Of a stretch of DNA of 64,000 nt, positions 51,102 through 63,448 are shown piece by piece. Source of the stretch: Lates calcarifer (Eukaryota; Chordata; Actinopteri; Centropomidae); the NCBI RefSeq assembly GCF_001640805.2, contig NC_066855.1, positions 15,718,236-15,782,235 of the forward strand. The letters run 5' to 3'. How positions within the stretch are numbered: the stretch's first letter is position 1; each line of letters opens with the position of its first letter. The translations under genes were made by a program, and so were the position numbers. The notes below the pieces were generated by a model that ran no database searches, was not told the origin of the DNA, and saw only the letters and a list, made by a program, of their open reading frames with translations.

Positions 51102-52354
51102 TTTGTCTGCTGCCCGATTTAAAAATGTAAAAGTAAAATCTAAACTACGGGTGTGTTTATCGCAGAATGCTGTAGGGTAAGTCAATTTCTAACGTTAGAG
51201 TGAGCGATAAAGCCAAGCTAGCTGCGAGTATATTTGTTATTTTAGCGACTGTAATACGCAGATTTCACTTCAACGCGAACTTCTTCAACAATGTTCCACA
51301 TCACAGCAGCAGGCCACTGGTATTTAGACTCGAAAAGCCCGAAAAATAAGAAATTTCAGGAATATTTCGGAACATTCAAAGCTAATCCAGTACAAGTGTT
51401 TCCATTTTGTTTAGTAGGAAATAAAACACTTCCGGCTGGTCGGTGACGTCAACAGATTATATTATATCGCCCCCTCGTGTCATGGCGGATATAGCAGCGC
51501 ATTTATTTGAGATATTATTTAGATACTTCAAATAAACTTAAATAAATTAAATACATAAAAAGGAAAAATGTCTGAGAAAATACTGATTATAAAGAATAGC
51601 TCCTTTAAATAATATTTTGGCTTTGTTATGTTACTAACATGGCAGCAACATTTTGACACTGTAGGTGGTCAAAGTGGAGCTGATTTTAACCACTGTGCTG
51701 TGCTGAGGTACTTTAACTAACAATAAATCATGTTTTATAAGCTTTTGTGTGTAATACAAAAAGCAGCAACTAATTATAGCTGTTAAATGTAAATAATGTT
51801 TACTTAATAATGTAAATAAATGTAACTAGTGAAGCAGCATTAACTTGGATGACTGAAATAAAAGTACAATTTAATCACATGTTTGTGAGAAAACAAAATA
51901 CAACACCACATAGTTATTTCAGTCACTCTCAAGTTATTTTTATTTTGCAGATTTCAGTTCTACAGGTGGAGGCTTTGCACAGGACCTAATTTCACTAAAC
52001 ACATTGCACATTGTCCAAACTTTCATTACATCAAGACGTAGAAGTCAGAGAAAGTGTTATTATGAGCTGTTTGATGATTTTTACCAGCATCATTGCACCT
52101 TGTTGGACCCTGTAAAACAAGACAGATCAGTTCAGGAATGAACTGAATGGTTTGGTTTATGAAATGTTAAAAATCAGTGAAAATCACAATTTCATATAAG
52201 ACAAAAATACATCAAATCTTCACATCTGAGAAGCTGAAAACAGGTAATGTTAATCACTTAAATGATTGATCAGTTATCAAACTAGATGCTGATTATGTTT
52301 CTGTTGATCATCTAATTGATTGATGGACTCAGTTTACACAACATTCAAACACAC
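51102..52354. other. snf8 promoter and gip 3' flank
   Basis: The snf8 promoter region (to about 51460) holds a CRE and an ETS-type CTTCCGG. The rest is AT-rich with the presumed gip 3' UTR. Nothing else was recognised. Confidence 0.45.
51429..51451 (-). promoter_or_regulatory. ETS and CRE sites upstream of snf8
   Basis: CTTCCGGC (from about 51430) is an ETS site, and TGACGTCA (51444-51451) is a full palindromic CRE. They lie about 340 bp upstream of the snf8 start codon, as in many housekeeping promoters. The assignment to snf8 is inferred. Confidence 0.5.
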
Positions 52355-53589
52355 TTAGATCTGTCTCCTCTGCTTCTCATGCAGTCTGAGCTTCAGCAGG
52401 TCGTTGTATTGACGTTCCTCTGGATCCTCTTCCACAGCAGCAGGCCTGTGAAAACAGTCAGTACTTACACACAGTAAAATCTCTTCTTTCTGCTATTGCC
52501 TTAAATTTAAATTCTGTAACTCACTTGCTTCTTTTGTCCCTTTGGTTGAGCAAGAATTCAACAAAGTTCCTCTGCACCATTGAATCCATGATTTTGCTGA
52601 TTTCACTGGCAATGGTTGACTCAGCGTATCTTTTCCCCACATGCTGTTCGTACTCACTGAGACTTGACAAAGGCAAAAACACAAAATCACATGTGTGGAG
52701 CTGCAACTAAACATTATTTTAAACATTAGATAACATACTTGTGATGGGAAAAGAGCCCACATCAGGTCACATCTTCAAATGTACTATAGTACTATAAAAA
52801 CAGTGAGACTAAATAGAGTGAGACTAAAACAACCACCATTGCTGCAAACAACATAAGGCATGAAATGTGGTGGCTGTTTGTATCAAAAATATTAAATATG
52901 ATTATTTAGGGGTTCTCCTAGTGAACTAAGATAGTGGTGTCCAAAAGCCTCAGGTTTGCTCCACATCATTTCTTTTCACATAATTTGTTCCACTTAGGTA
53001 CAATCCTCCATCTTTACTTAGAACATATTTTTCATGCACTCTCAATCTCAGTTGTAACTGCTAGTTTATTGATTAATTTAATGATTAATGTGGCAATAAA
53101 GTTACTAGAGATCAGCCTCACATCAATTTGTAATCCTATTTGTGTGTTTATTTTCCTCCTGAGCGCAAATATTTAGATATTTGCTTTTTACCTGATCCAA
53201 CTACCCCTGTGCATGTACGATTCTCCTTGTTTGAGTCTTTCTCTTCATTTCTTATCAGCTCTCTACTGCCTTTACTGCATGGTAATGCCCCAAAATACAT
53301 CAGAAATGTACCAGCAGCAACAAAAGCAGACACTTTCCTTTTGCAAATTTATAAGAAAAGTCTTAACATGAATTTAAAAATCACTGCATGGATTATCATT
53401 ATGGTTAAGCAGCCTTGCCTGTTTAAAATGCAGTAATCCCTCAGCATTTTAAAAGAAAAAAACAGGCAAGTTTAGAGGCATAATTGAGCTTTGTGAGACT
53501 GACCCTGTCTCTTCAGGTTGAGCATTTGCTCCTGCATGCAGCGCTCCAAGCAGGCAGACGACCAGAAGTTCAAAGAGCACTACTTTCAT
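52355..53589 (-). CDS. gip: Glucose-dependent insulinotropic polypeptide precursor (GIP)
   Basis: Secreted incretin hormone precursor of the glucagon/secretin superfamily. Three coding exons: 53589-53504, 52662-52525, 52445-52355; 104 residues. The signal peptide starts MKVVLFELLVVCLLGALHAG. A short propeptide ends in the dibasic GKR. The mature hormone starts YAESTIASEISKIMDSMVQR and continues NFVEFLLNQRD (31 residues). It is then released by a second dibasic KR. The fish hormone is known to be shorter than the 42-residue mammalian one, as here. The C-terminal propeptide holds YNDLLKLRLHEKQRRQI. The position next to snf8 is the conserved vertebrate one, which separates it from glucagon and exendin-like paralogs. 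A probable noncoding first exon (about 53812-53760, donor AAAG|GTAAGG) lies 30 bp below a TATA box. Confidence 0.93.
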
Positions 53590-53835
53590 GATGACCTTAA
53601 GGCAAAAAGGCAGACATTTTTAATTAAATGTGAGCTGATCAAGCATAATATCCTAGCACAGCAGTCTTAAATGGCTAAGAGGAAATGTGGACATACAGTG
53701 TAGCCTAAACCAAATAACTGAAGAAACATGAAATTCATTTTTTAAGTATATTTCCTTACCTTTAAATTGAGATATCTTTATACGGGCAATGAGAGACTCT
53801 GAAGCTACTCACCCTGGTGCGTTACAGAAAATGGG

Positions 53836-53843
53836 CTTTTATA
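53836..53843 (-). promoter_or_regulatory. gip: TATA box of gip
   Basis: TATAAAAG on the minus strand, about 30 bp upstream of a presumed noncoding exon (about 53812-53760) that ends in a good donor. This fits a tightly regulated, cell-type-specific hormone promoter. Confidence 0.6.
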
Positions 53844-54564
53844 CAATTTTCTCTGAGGTAATTCTATGTGTCGTAGCAGGAAACTGAGGAAGAAAAACAT
53901 TTTAGTTCCACCACATTAAAGCATTAATGAAACACACATACACAGGTGACTACTGATAAGCAGCGCTGTAATACATGTGGAGAGAGACATAATTTTACTT
54001 TCCTAAAGAGTTGGTGCTGAGTTAACAACCCACAGGAAAAATTCATGGACCATTACACTAATGGAAAAGTGGCACTTTAGCTGCATATATGAAAAAGTAA
54101 TGGTTTGTTGATAATATGTGAAGATAAAGCTTGTAGGCTTAAATGTTCAGGATCAGGGTGTTTGACTGAAAGTTGTCTTAGGGAAAGAAATTTCCTTCTG
54201 GAAAATTGATTCCTTAATTTCTTTATTATTTTATATTGACTCTAATTTTCTGGTGACTACAACAGCTTGATATCTGTACCTACGTCTTTACAGCAGTACA
54301 AAAAAAATGATTTAACTTAACAAAAACCTATATGTTCTTCTAAGAAAAGTCTTTATCCACAAAAGCAGATTAGTTTTTTTATCATTTTGGTCTTTAAGTT
54401 CAGTGGAAACTCTTCAGCAAGAACAAACAAACAGCCTAATTTCAGCAAAATGTTTTTTGCTTCAAGCTTTTAAATTCTGTTTTTATATTAATCTCAATAC
54501 TGGTGTTCATAATTTGTTTTGCTTCTCATAATGTGTTGCTCTCAGCTCTTTTTGACCTTGCTAA

Positions 54565-54790
54565 CTGGCCTGTACTTCAGTGGCCTCCGCAGTTACCAGG
54601 TCTGAATCCAGCAGAAAACCTTTAGGAAGTTGAAGCATGAAAGTGCAGCTGACAAATCTGCAGGAATGATGTGATATATGTACTAATATCAACATGTCCA
54701 ACATGTTGTGGAAATAATTTCGTGAAAAACCGAAGCTGTTCTGGGAGCAAAAAGAGGCCCTGCCCAGTATTAGTTTATTTTACTTTATTA
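54565..54790 (+). mobile_element. Tc1-like transposase relic
   Basis: GTGGCCTCCGCAGTTACCAG followed by GTCTGAATCCAGCAGAAAAC, later CAGCTGACAAATCTGCAGGA and CTGCCCAGTATTAG, follows the 3' end of a common fish Tc1-like transposase gene (WP.SPDLNP region). The frame is broken in several places and there is no left end nearby. Confidence 0.55.
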
Positions 54791-55612
54791 GTATTATAAT
54801 ACAGTTATTGGTGTGTGTGTGTGTGTTGTGGACCTCTGTCTCCCTCTGCTGCTCTTCCTCACATCGAAACCTTCAAAACACAAGAAATGGCCAGCCAATA
54901 AATTACGCATGCGCAGTAATCGGCGCTTTAAAACAAGTCTTGAGGAGGGAACATGAAGGCAGTTGCAGGTGGACTTGAATTGTCGTCGAGGTAAACCTAA
55001 AACACTTAAATGTGTGTTTGTAATAACGCGCCTGTGTAAATTTTGTGTGTTACAACGCGGTCGTTTTCGCCGTTTAGCTCGGGAGCTGCAATTTGTTGGT
55101 GAAACTAGCCAGCTAACGTTAGCCAGCTAGCTAGCTGTTATTGTTTTTCATGATTTCGCGAGAACCAAAATGGAGGAGATGGTCTGCTGCCTGTGTCCTA
55201 CACAGCCACTCCCGAGTCCTTGTGTGAAGCCCCCACACTGACGCACAGCTCAGCTCAGTTTCTCCTAACCTGAGTTGTTTGTCTCAGAAATATCACCTGT
55301 GTTTGTACCGCAGCGCTAATGTAGCTTAGCACGAATTTCAAACCCGGGCACGATTTTATGAAAAGGATGGATCAGATATCTACAGTTCCCCTCGGTTTGT
55401 CCAAGTATTATCATAGTTGGTGCATATCTTTTAGTCTCGACTGAAAGCCAGTGTGGTCCCAGTTAAACAGCCGACAGCAGTAACACGACACAAATGTGAT
55501 TTTTTGTCTTTATTTTGCAGGATGTCCGCTGCTGAGTTCATATGGGAACCACATAGCCGTGATTGAATTGCATCGCCGAGGCGTTGCAGGATGAAAAGTC
55601 TCTGTGTTCGCC

Positions 55613-58600
55613 ATGACTCTGAGATCCACGCTGTTTCCAAAGACGGGATCCAAGCAGAGCACTGACTCCATCGACACTGACAAAACGCGTATCGGGGCCA
55701 CTACCGTGTGTCCCGTGAGCCTGAAGAGGGAGTCCCGCGACTTCGTCATAGATGCTCAAGACGTGCAGGGGGGCCAGATCCCGAGCAAATCAAAGGTCCT
55801 AGACCAGAATTACATGACAAGCAAAGTTGCCCTCGCTGCCACAGTTGCAGAAGTAGTTCAAGGAGAAAATAAAACTGTGGGGGTATTGTCCCCTGTCAGA
55901 CCAATGGGGGGTGAGGGAACCCCGGTGAAAGGTAAACCCCTCTCTGTTGACAACATGGATAACCCTCAGATGGCTGTGAACAATAACCCTAAGGATGCTG
56001 GTGCTGATGACAGCGTGAAGGGGGTTGTCCCTGGAGTCCTCGGCACCGCATCCATAGAACTCTCCTCTGAGGGCAAGTGGAGGAACATCAGGAAGACCCC
56101 TGCCAATCCCCACACGCAGGCCAACTGCCTCCGACAGATCCTCCTCCTGCAACTGGACCTCATTGAACAACAGCAACAACAGCTGCAGTCCAAGGACAAG
56201 GAGATCGATGAGCTCAAGGCAGACAAGGAGACAGTATGTAAAAGTATTGTTCAAGAAAATTCTAGTCATGGTATTTGATGCGTTGGTTTGGTATGAATTT
56301 AAAGTAAAAAAAATTTTGTCTGTTTGCAGCTGCTTGCGCGTATTGAGCGCATGGAGCGTCGCCTGCAGCTTACGAGGAAGGACCCGCCACGTGACAAGCG
56401 GCTTTTCCAGCCCCTGGAGCCATGGACCCCCGACAAAGAGGACATGTGGGATCTGGATGTAGAGGAGAGTCCACAGCCCAACCAAGCCACTCCACTCCCC
56501 TTTAGTCGGGGTGGTAAAGGTCAAAAGAGGTAAAATAAACAATGTCAGGCAGCACTCAGTTCTCCTTATGTGTGGTATTAAATCAAGTCACAGTTATAAA
56601 ATACAACCAAAAAAGTGGAAGTTACAGTCTGCTACACTTGATTCACAACTTAAGCTTCTTGTTATATTTTAGTAACCGCTCATATACACCTCAGTTTTTT
56701 ATCATTTTCTTTTCTCATATTCAGGAAGTCTTGCTTTGGAGATCCAAAAGTCCAGAAGTCACGGGGCAAAACTGCCAAGCTTAGCCCCCAGAAACCTGAG
56801 ATTCAGCCCGGCTCTCCCAATCAAAGAGAGCTGCGCAGTAAGGAAACCCCAGAGAAGACAGTTCCCATGAGGTCTGGGACAGAAAGGGACATTTTGCTTC
56901 CATGCAAAGAGGAGCCTGAGCTGAGCTGCCAGATGGAAGATCTGCCCTTCATGTCTACCACAGAGATGTATCTCTGTTGCTGGAACCAACCTCCTCTGTC
57001 CCCTCTGCGTGAGACTTCCCCTAAAAAGGAGGAAGAGGTGGCCAGTGAGTGGACTCCTCATGTAGTACATGATATGCTGATTGTTTGTAAGCCTAACCTA
57101 TATCCCATCTTTAATCACTTTATCCTTCAAATTCACTGAACACACTATCCATGATTAACGTCTTCTCTCTCTGCCTTTTGCTAATTAATAGTTCCATCCT
57201 GGAGAGAAAATTACATAGAGCCTTTGGACGATGACTCCTTCAGCTCTGCTGAGGTGAGACACAGCTGAATGCTAATAATCCTACCTCTGGAGTTTGAAAA
57301 GTTCTCTCACATTGGGTCCAAAAGCATTCAGCCCATGAATAACGTTTGTGAATTTGTCTCCCCATCAAGCCGCTGGACGATAATGTGTTTTTGAAACGCC
57401 ACTCGAAGCTTGAGTTGGATGAGAAGAGGAGGAAAAGGTACCAATCATCAACTCAAGTTATTTCATTTGAGATTTAGTACTGAGTGCTGGAGTTAAAAAT
57501 TTGATCATAATGTCTGTTTAAGTTAAACATTTTTGTTAAGGAACTCTTAAATTTGATTGTTAAAAAGTTGTGACGATGATATGTGCTTAGCAGGACATTT
57601 TACGGTAATAAAGTAAATTTCAAACGGTAAACTTTAATTGGAAAATCATAAAATGCAAAACGACAACACAAATGCAGCAAAAAATATATTAAAGGTTAGA
57701 GAAGACAAATGAAACTTTCATAATCTTTGACTGCACTTTTATAGAGCTTCTCTAGTCGTATGGACCACTCAAAGCACCTTACATTACAGTTGACATCCAC
57801 CCATAGATGACCCAAGTCTGTAATTAAAATAAACATTCTAAACGTTACAGAAAGGCTTATTCCAATATAGAGATCAAGATTTCTTTTTGGAGAGAATGAA
57901 AAAATAAAATTCAGTCTAGAATTCCTCTTCAAAACACGTGTGGCACGTTTCTCTACCACAGTTTCTCGCTATCTATTGGCCAGCATATACACCAGTATTG
58001 ATAAAATAGCACTTTGCCCTTAATATTATTCCACGTTTGGGGATGATTTTTAAAGGCTTATAACTCACCAAAACCAGTGATAAATGATTTGATAACATGC
58101 GTCATACCATGTATATCTTCATACATTAGGGTCCAGATCAAGTCCATAGTGAATGAATGACTGAACAGTGAAATGCCCAACCTTCTGTGACATCTTTATA
58201 CTACACATGAATCATCATTATTTATTCCAGCAGTAAGGCAAACATAAGATTTACTATCTCTGTTGTACTCTGTGGGCAAGAACTATGATTTCCCATCTGA
58301 CCTTTCCTCATCACTCTTTCTCTACTGTGTTTTCAGATGGGACATTCAGCGAATCAGAGAGCAGCGCATGTTCCAGCGTTTGCAGCAGCGCATGAACAGG
58401 AAGAAAGTCGTCCAGGAGACAGAGCCGGAGCTTTCATCCTTCTATCCTGACACTGAAGATGGTGCGTCTGCATTTTTAAGATATATAAAAACCTGAATAA
58501 AACTGGGTGAATATACTGACGTGATGTCTTGGAATGGATTTCAGAGATTCTAACTTTATTCTTTCAATGTCTTTCAGTTGAAACTATAGTGATCACCCCC

Positions 58601-60034
58601 TTCTTGCCTGTGGTTGCGTTTGGCCGGCCGTTGCCCAAACTCACACAACAGTAAGTCAGAGCCGTGTTCTTTGATTCTGCTCTATGTCACATTTACTGTG
58701 TGATTAGTGCAGAGTGACACAATCCATAAAATTACTAAAGGCATTAAATTAGTCTCCTGATTCTGCACTGCAGGATGTTCTGAAGTGAAATTTCAAATTG
58801 GTTGCAAAGTGATTAAAAAATGAATCAGTGAAGAAGTAACACCTGAAGAGGAGGAAGACAACTGATGAAAGCAGCAGTATATTGATCAGTTATTTGATTA
58901 AAGCATGTATATAAGACTGTTACTGAATTTAAACAGTTACTGATAGTTTGGACTATAAGATGAGATTAAAATATTTGTGATTAACAGATGGGCGATTAGT
59001 TAAAAGTGTTTTAGTAAGCCTAAATCCAGTGAGACCTTTTCAGGTGTCTTGTTTTTTCTGACTTAAAGTCCACAACCCAAGTGTTTTTAGTTTCTTATTA
59101 AATATGCTAAAAAGAAAACACAAATCCTGCCTTATCAGATACAGGAACCTGAAAATATGTTGCATTTTTTCCCCCACAATTTGTGCTTGAAAAATGTCTG
59201 AAGCAAACGATGATCAAAATTTTTGCAGATTATTTTTCTGTGTCTCCACTAATCTGCTGGTTTCAAAGTCTCAAAAAGCACTGAAGTCAGTGTCCTCCAA
59301 ACCAAGGCCCTAAAGGGTAATAAAAAGTCTTCAAGATTCAGTATTTTATTGCCTTATCAACATGATTGATTAGAATTTGTCTTAGTGAGACCAGTTAAAC
59401 AAGACAGGAAAAATCAAAATAGTAGAACCACTTCAGTCATGAAGCACATAATAAACAAGAATAAAACCGATCTGTTCAGTCTGCTCTCATTTAGTCTTGC
59501 CTATAAAATAACTATATCTTAATTGAATTTACATAAGTCTTAAATATTTTCTCTGTCCTGCTGACAAATTTCCAGTGTCAGGCCTGAACATCAGGAATGA
59601 AGAGTGGGCCGTGTAGTTTGACATAATTGAAGAATAGCAATGTAAAGTCTGAGATGTCCCATAACACCAGCAAAAAAAGTCTAGCACTTCTGAATTTTTT
59701 GTATTTTCCTGCCGAGTTGACCAGTTTGATGGCAGAGTGCTCTGTTTGGAATTCCTTGCCTGCCCAAGATGCAGCAAGAATTTACACTCTGTATTTGTCT
59801 AATCTGACGTTGTGACCACTGTGAAAGACAAAAAAATGTAGTCAGATCCTGGCTTAATTTCTCTCCTCTCTGTGCCCAGCCTACCTACTGTTCAAACAGA
59901 AAACAGGATCATGAATGAAAGAAAATATTTATTTTTCCTCCAGGAACTTTGAGCTGCCTTGGCTGGATGACCGGAGCCGGTGTCGCATCGAGGTGCCCAA
60001 AAAACACACACCTCACCGGACCTGTCGGAAGTGA
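55613..60034 (+). CDS. msl1: MSL complex subunit 1 (male-specific lethal 1 homolog)
   Basis: Nuclear scaffold of the MSL histone acetyltransferase complex: it binds MSL2 through its coiled coil, and MOF and MSL3 through its C-terminal PEHE domain, for H4K16 acetylation. Eight coding exons: 55613-56233, 56330-56529, 56725-57044, 57192-57253, 57370-57437, 58337-58461, 58578-58650, 59944-60034; 519 residues. The start MTLRSTLF matches the human MTMRSAVF. A coiled coil lies at about 178-225 (CLRQILLLQLDLIEQQQQQL, LLARIERMERRLQL). MEDLPFMSTTEMYLCCW is conserved. The PEHE domain has VPSWRENYIEPLDDDSF-type sequence (Ile here), KRRKRWDIQRIREQRMFQRL, ITPFLPVVAFGRPLPKLTQQ and NFELPWLDDRSRCRIEV, ending TPHRTCRK. 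A noncoding exon ends at 54990 and the coding exon begins at 55521. Confidence 0.95.
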
Positions 60035-61929
60035 ATCCCACACGGCTCGATCGGCGGAGAGAAGCCGCTCCACACCCCGAGTTTAGAAAACGCCACATTT
60101 GTCTTGTCTTTGTGTGTGGGGGTAGGGAAGACAAGTCACCAGTCGCTATGTATAACTGCTGTTGCTTTCAGTCTGTGGCAGAGTAAAATGACTTTCCAGT
60201 CTCAACATGTCACCACAGACCAGCTGATCTCCTGCAGAGTATTGGGAAAGGATGGGAGATAGCTGCGCCATTGGGTGTCCTTGATATTTTCGATCTCATT
60301 TACACCTCTGAAAGGAAGTGCTTGTTGCTGCAAGATTACAGTCCCCCCTGTTAGCAGCATCAGTTTCTGTCCTAAAAACCACCAACAGTTATATGCATGT
60401 TCTGTAACATGATTGAGATGCATTTAGTCAGAGCTGTGCCATCTAAAACTGACTTTATTAAACAAAAGTGGAGTTTCTTTCAGTTTTTATGCGTAGTCTG
60501 CTGACAGGAAAAAATGAGGACTCTAATCTTGAATGCATCTGAGTGGAGGGGGGGGTTATCACTGTTTGCCATTTAGACTGAAAAGCAGAGCAACACCGTT
60601 ACAAGGCTTTTGCTCTGGGTTGTCCCACCACACTCATTCTCCTGCCTAAGTGGAAAAAAATGTCAAAATCTGACTGTATCGTGCTGTGTTATTGCCTATA
60701 TCGTTGTTCGCACACAACTTCAAATAAGATTTTATCAATGTTTAGTGTGATATCTGGAATTTTGAGCAAACACTCAGCATGATTTCATATTTAAAAAAGA
60801 AATTACAGCTTTTGAACCAATCTGATGTAAGCAAAAAAAAAAAAAAAATATTGAGAAAAGCAACCAAATGATTGTTCTGTGTTGTGTGGGGGTTTTGCTT
60901 CATGAAAACAGCACGGAAAATTTAGACAGGTGGTAAACCTGGCGTGAAACCCAGTGATCTGTTCCCAGTTTTCTTCTTATTACTTTTTTTTTTTTCCTTT
61001 TATGTGAGTTGCATGGACTCTATTTAGCTGTGTCAAAAAAGATGGTAGCATGGCTTAACCCCAGAATGGAGAATAATCTCTGCTTATTTGGGCAACAAAA
61101 ACTACAAAATATTGTTCTTGAAAGCATGATCTTTTTGGCTGCTCTGTTCAGTGAGAATTTGCTGCGTTCAGCCCTGAACAGCCTCATCGTTAAGGCGATC
61201 TGATAATAACAAAGTACAGTTCTGATCTTAATTTTAGTGTTTCCAATCTTTACAACGCGCTTACATCCAGTAAATATTAGGCAAGTTATGTGTATGCATT
61301 GGTCCTTGAGGATGCTGTCATCCAGAGGAGCCATTTTAGATGATAAATAAGCTTCCTAGCTGTAGTTCTAGCGATGTTCACCAGTATGCTCTTTAACATG
61401 CTGCCAGTTAATCTCTCCCTCTCTGACTTTAATCTCAGTCACGATCGCAGTGTTTGATTTCTGCCGGTGTTTCCTACTCGCTGCATTTGCTCGACCTGTT
61501 TTTACATATGACGATGCAACGGCTTTCTGCAGCTTCAATACTTCAACTGCCATGCGTACAGTATGTGTAGGCAGATGTTGGAAATACAAAGTTGATTTTT
61601 TTTTTCTCTGTACATAGCTTTCAGAAACAAATGTACATAAAACATGGCTGTTATTTTTTTATTATTTAATGTCGGAAGTGTTGAGTACATTCAATATTGT
61701 TCTATGATTGTATGTTGACAAAATTGACAGTTTTGAAAGTGACATTTTTTTGGAATAAAATTAACTTGTCTATGATACGTAGATTTGGTCATCTTGAGTT
61801 TATGGTTTGATAGAAAGGGAAATATTTTTAAGGCCAATATTGATATTTAGTGGTTCACAAAATTTTGCCAAAAAAGAAGCATTATACCTGTACTCCACAA
61901 CAATTCAGAGGAAAATATTGTAGTTTTTA
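60035..61929 (+). other. msl1: msl1 3' UTR and flank
   Basis: Downstream of the msl1 stop codon the sequence runs 1.7 kb to AATAAA at 61754-61759, with no intervening gene. The short open frames have no support. Confidence 0.55.
61754..61759 (+). terminator. msl1: Poly(A) signal of msl1
   Basis: A canonical AATAAA followed by T-rich sequence, 1.72 kb past the stop codon. Confidence 0.55.
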
Positions 61930-62000
61930 CTTAATTTATAAAGCAACTACATTTATTCAGCTGTAGTTGCTTTATAAATTAAGACCTGAAAAGCATGTTA
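61885..62000. repeat. Interspersed repeat containing a perfect 22-bp inverted repeat
   Basis: CTGTACTCCACAACAATTCA followed by GAGGAAAATATTGTAG matches a repeat common in fish and resembles 41580-41670 (CTTCTACTCCACTACAGTTC) and 8760-8860. Within it, 61930-61951 and 61962-61983 are exact reverse complements around a 10-base loop. Confidence 0.6.
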
Positions 62001-62035
62001 TTGCTCTAAATTTAACCACCAACAGTATCATGAGG

Positions 62036-62330
62036 TAAAATAATTAGTTGATTTATTGATGTCAGTTGTTAGAAAATTATTTAGCAACTATTTTGATAAT
62101 CTTTAGTAATTTTCATACATAAATGCTAAATGTTTTATGATTCCAGCCTCTAAAAAGTGATGATATGTTGTTTTTCTTTAGAATAATTTCAATAATTTTC
62201 ATTTAGCAATTTTGAGGTTTGGGGTATTGAGTGGCTGGCAACATTTCTCACTATTTTCTGAATTTTTACCAAACCATCAATCAATCCATCAGAATAATCA
62301 TAAGTTTCAGTCATTACAAAAAAAAAAAAA
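62036..62330. repeat. Family B repeat, partial copy
   Basis: TTATTTAGCAACTATTTTGA followed by TAATCTTTAGTAATTTTCAT and later CTCACTATTTTCTGAATTTT shares the layout of the 27414-27738 element. The outer end is lost into an A run at 62318-62335. Confidence 0.5.
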
Positions 62331-62465
62331 AAAACCCAGCTCAACCAACCACAGTGGTACATGTTGATGTAATAATAATCCAACATGTAAATAAGCCACA
62401 CAATACAATAAACTGTTGATGAGTGAACTGTCCTAATAAGACAACCAGTTCATCTGGAAAAAATG

Positions 62466-62471
62466 TTTATT
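62466..62471 (-). terminator. chmp2a: Poly(A) signal of chmp2a
   Basis: TTTATT on the plus strand is AATAAA on the minus strand, 860 bases past the chmp2a stop codon and followed by simple sequence. Confidence 0.4.
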
Positions 62472-63326
62472 GAATAAAGAAAAAGCTAAATTAAAAAAAA
62501 AGAAAGAAAGAAAGAAAACAGGATAGTTTCTCAAAAATAAACATCACCGATTCCTTATTAACATTTTGGTGAAAATCCTGCTGATCTCAAAAACACCACT
62601 GACAGAGTTAACAGGCAGTTACAGGGGAGTGTCTTTCCACTGGTGAAGAGTCAGCTCAACATACTTTCGTTCTTTTATCCTTTATATATTTTTGTAAAAT
62701 AAACCGTCCCATTAGTGAATTTAGACAGAAAAGAAAATGAGAGAATACACTTCTTGTACACCATTTTCAGCCAGACCCCGACATCTGTCAACTACCATAA
62801 ATGAACATAATCAAAATGCTTGTATCAGGGCTAAAACAGCATATTCAATATTATGAAGATGATAATACAAAGAACACCAAACCAGTCTGATGTACAAAAA
62901 GTGCTGAATTTGTATACGTTACCCATATAAAATATCCACTGCTGTAATATGACCAACTTTCATTTGGGTTTTCTTAAGCATTTTGTAATTAGTGTTAATT
63001 TAAACTGTGAAAACATCATGCCTTGAAGAGTTAGTATTTACACAGACTGTGAAATAAATTTTCACTCTCAGAGAATTTGTCTTAAATGAGACATGAGTTC
63101 TCTAGATCTATGGAGGATAATGACCCTTGTGAGGGTTTTTTTTTAAATATTTTTTGGATAAAATACATGATGCACGCATAAAAAGAAAACACTTCAAATA
63201 GAAAGCCATACACCTTTATAACACAGACTGCCTGCTGAAACAGCCAGTGTTACACCGTCACAGGAATCTAGAGATTCGACTATGCTTGTATCTGTACTGA
63301 CAAACCCTGTCCGTCAGTCAGTGTGT

Positions 63327-63448
63327 TCAGTCTCTCCGGAGGTTGTTCAGCCGCTCCTCCAGATCGGCATCTGCGTCAGCGAGGGCGGCCTGGGGCTCGG
63401 CCTTCTTTCCTCCGGCCACCGACAGGTTTCCTCCAGGGGTCGGGAGAT
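63327..63448 (-). CDS. chmp2a: Charged multivesicular body protein 2A, last coding exon (partial)
   Basis: An ESCRT-III subunit that polymerises on membranes and recruits VPS4 for scission. Only the last coding exon is in the window: acceptor AG at 63450-63449, then LPTPGGNLSVAGGKKAEPQA and ALADADADLEERLNNLRRD, followed by TGA. This matches the human CHMP2A tail (LPSTGGSLSVAAGGKKAE, DADADLEERLKNLRRD). The final segment is the MIT-interacting motif (Leu and Arg positions LEERLNNLRR) that binds VPS4. The N-terminal helical core must lie beyond 64000; I saw no further exon between 63449 and the window end. CHMP2B lacks this tail sequence. Confidence 0.9.

Noticed and set aside
55799..56542. A 247-residue minus-strand open frame opposite msl1
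   Set aside because: It spans an msl1 exon-intron-exon stretch on the wrong strand, has no homology that I recognise and is explained by the codon composition of msl1.
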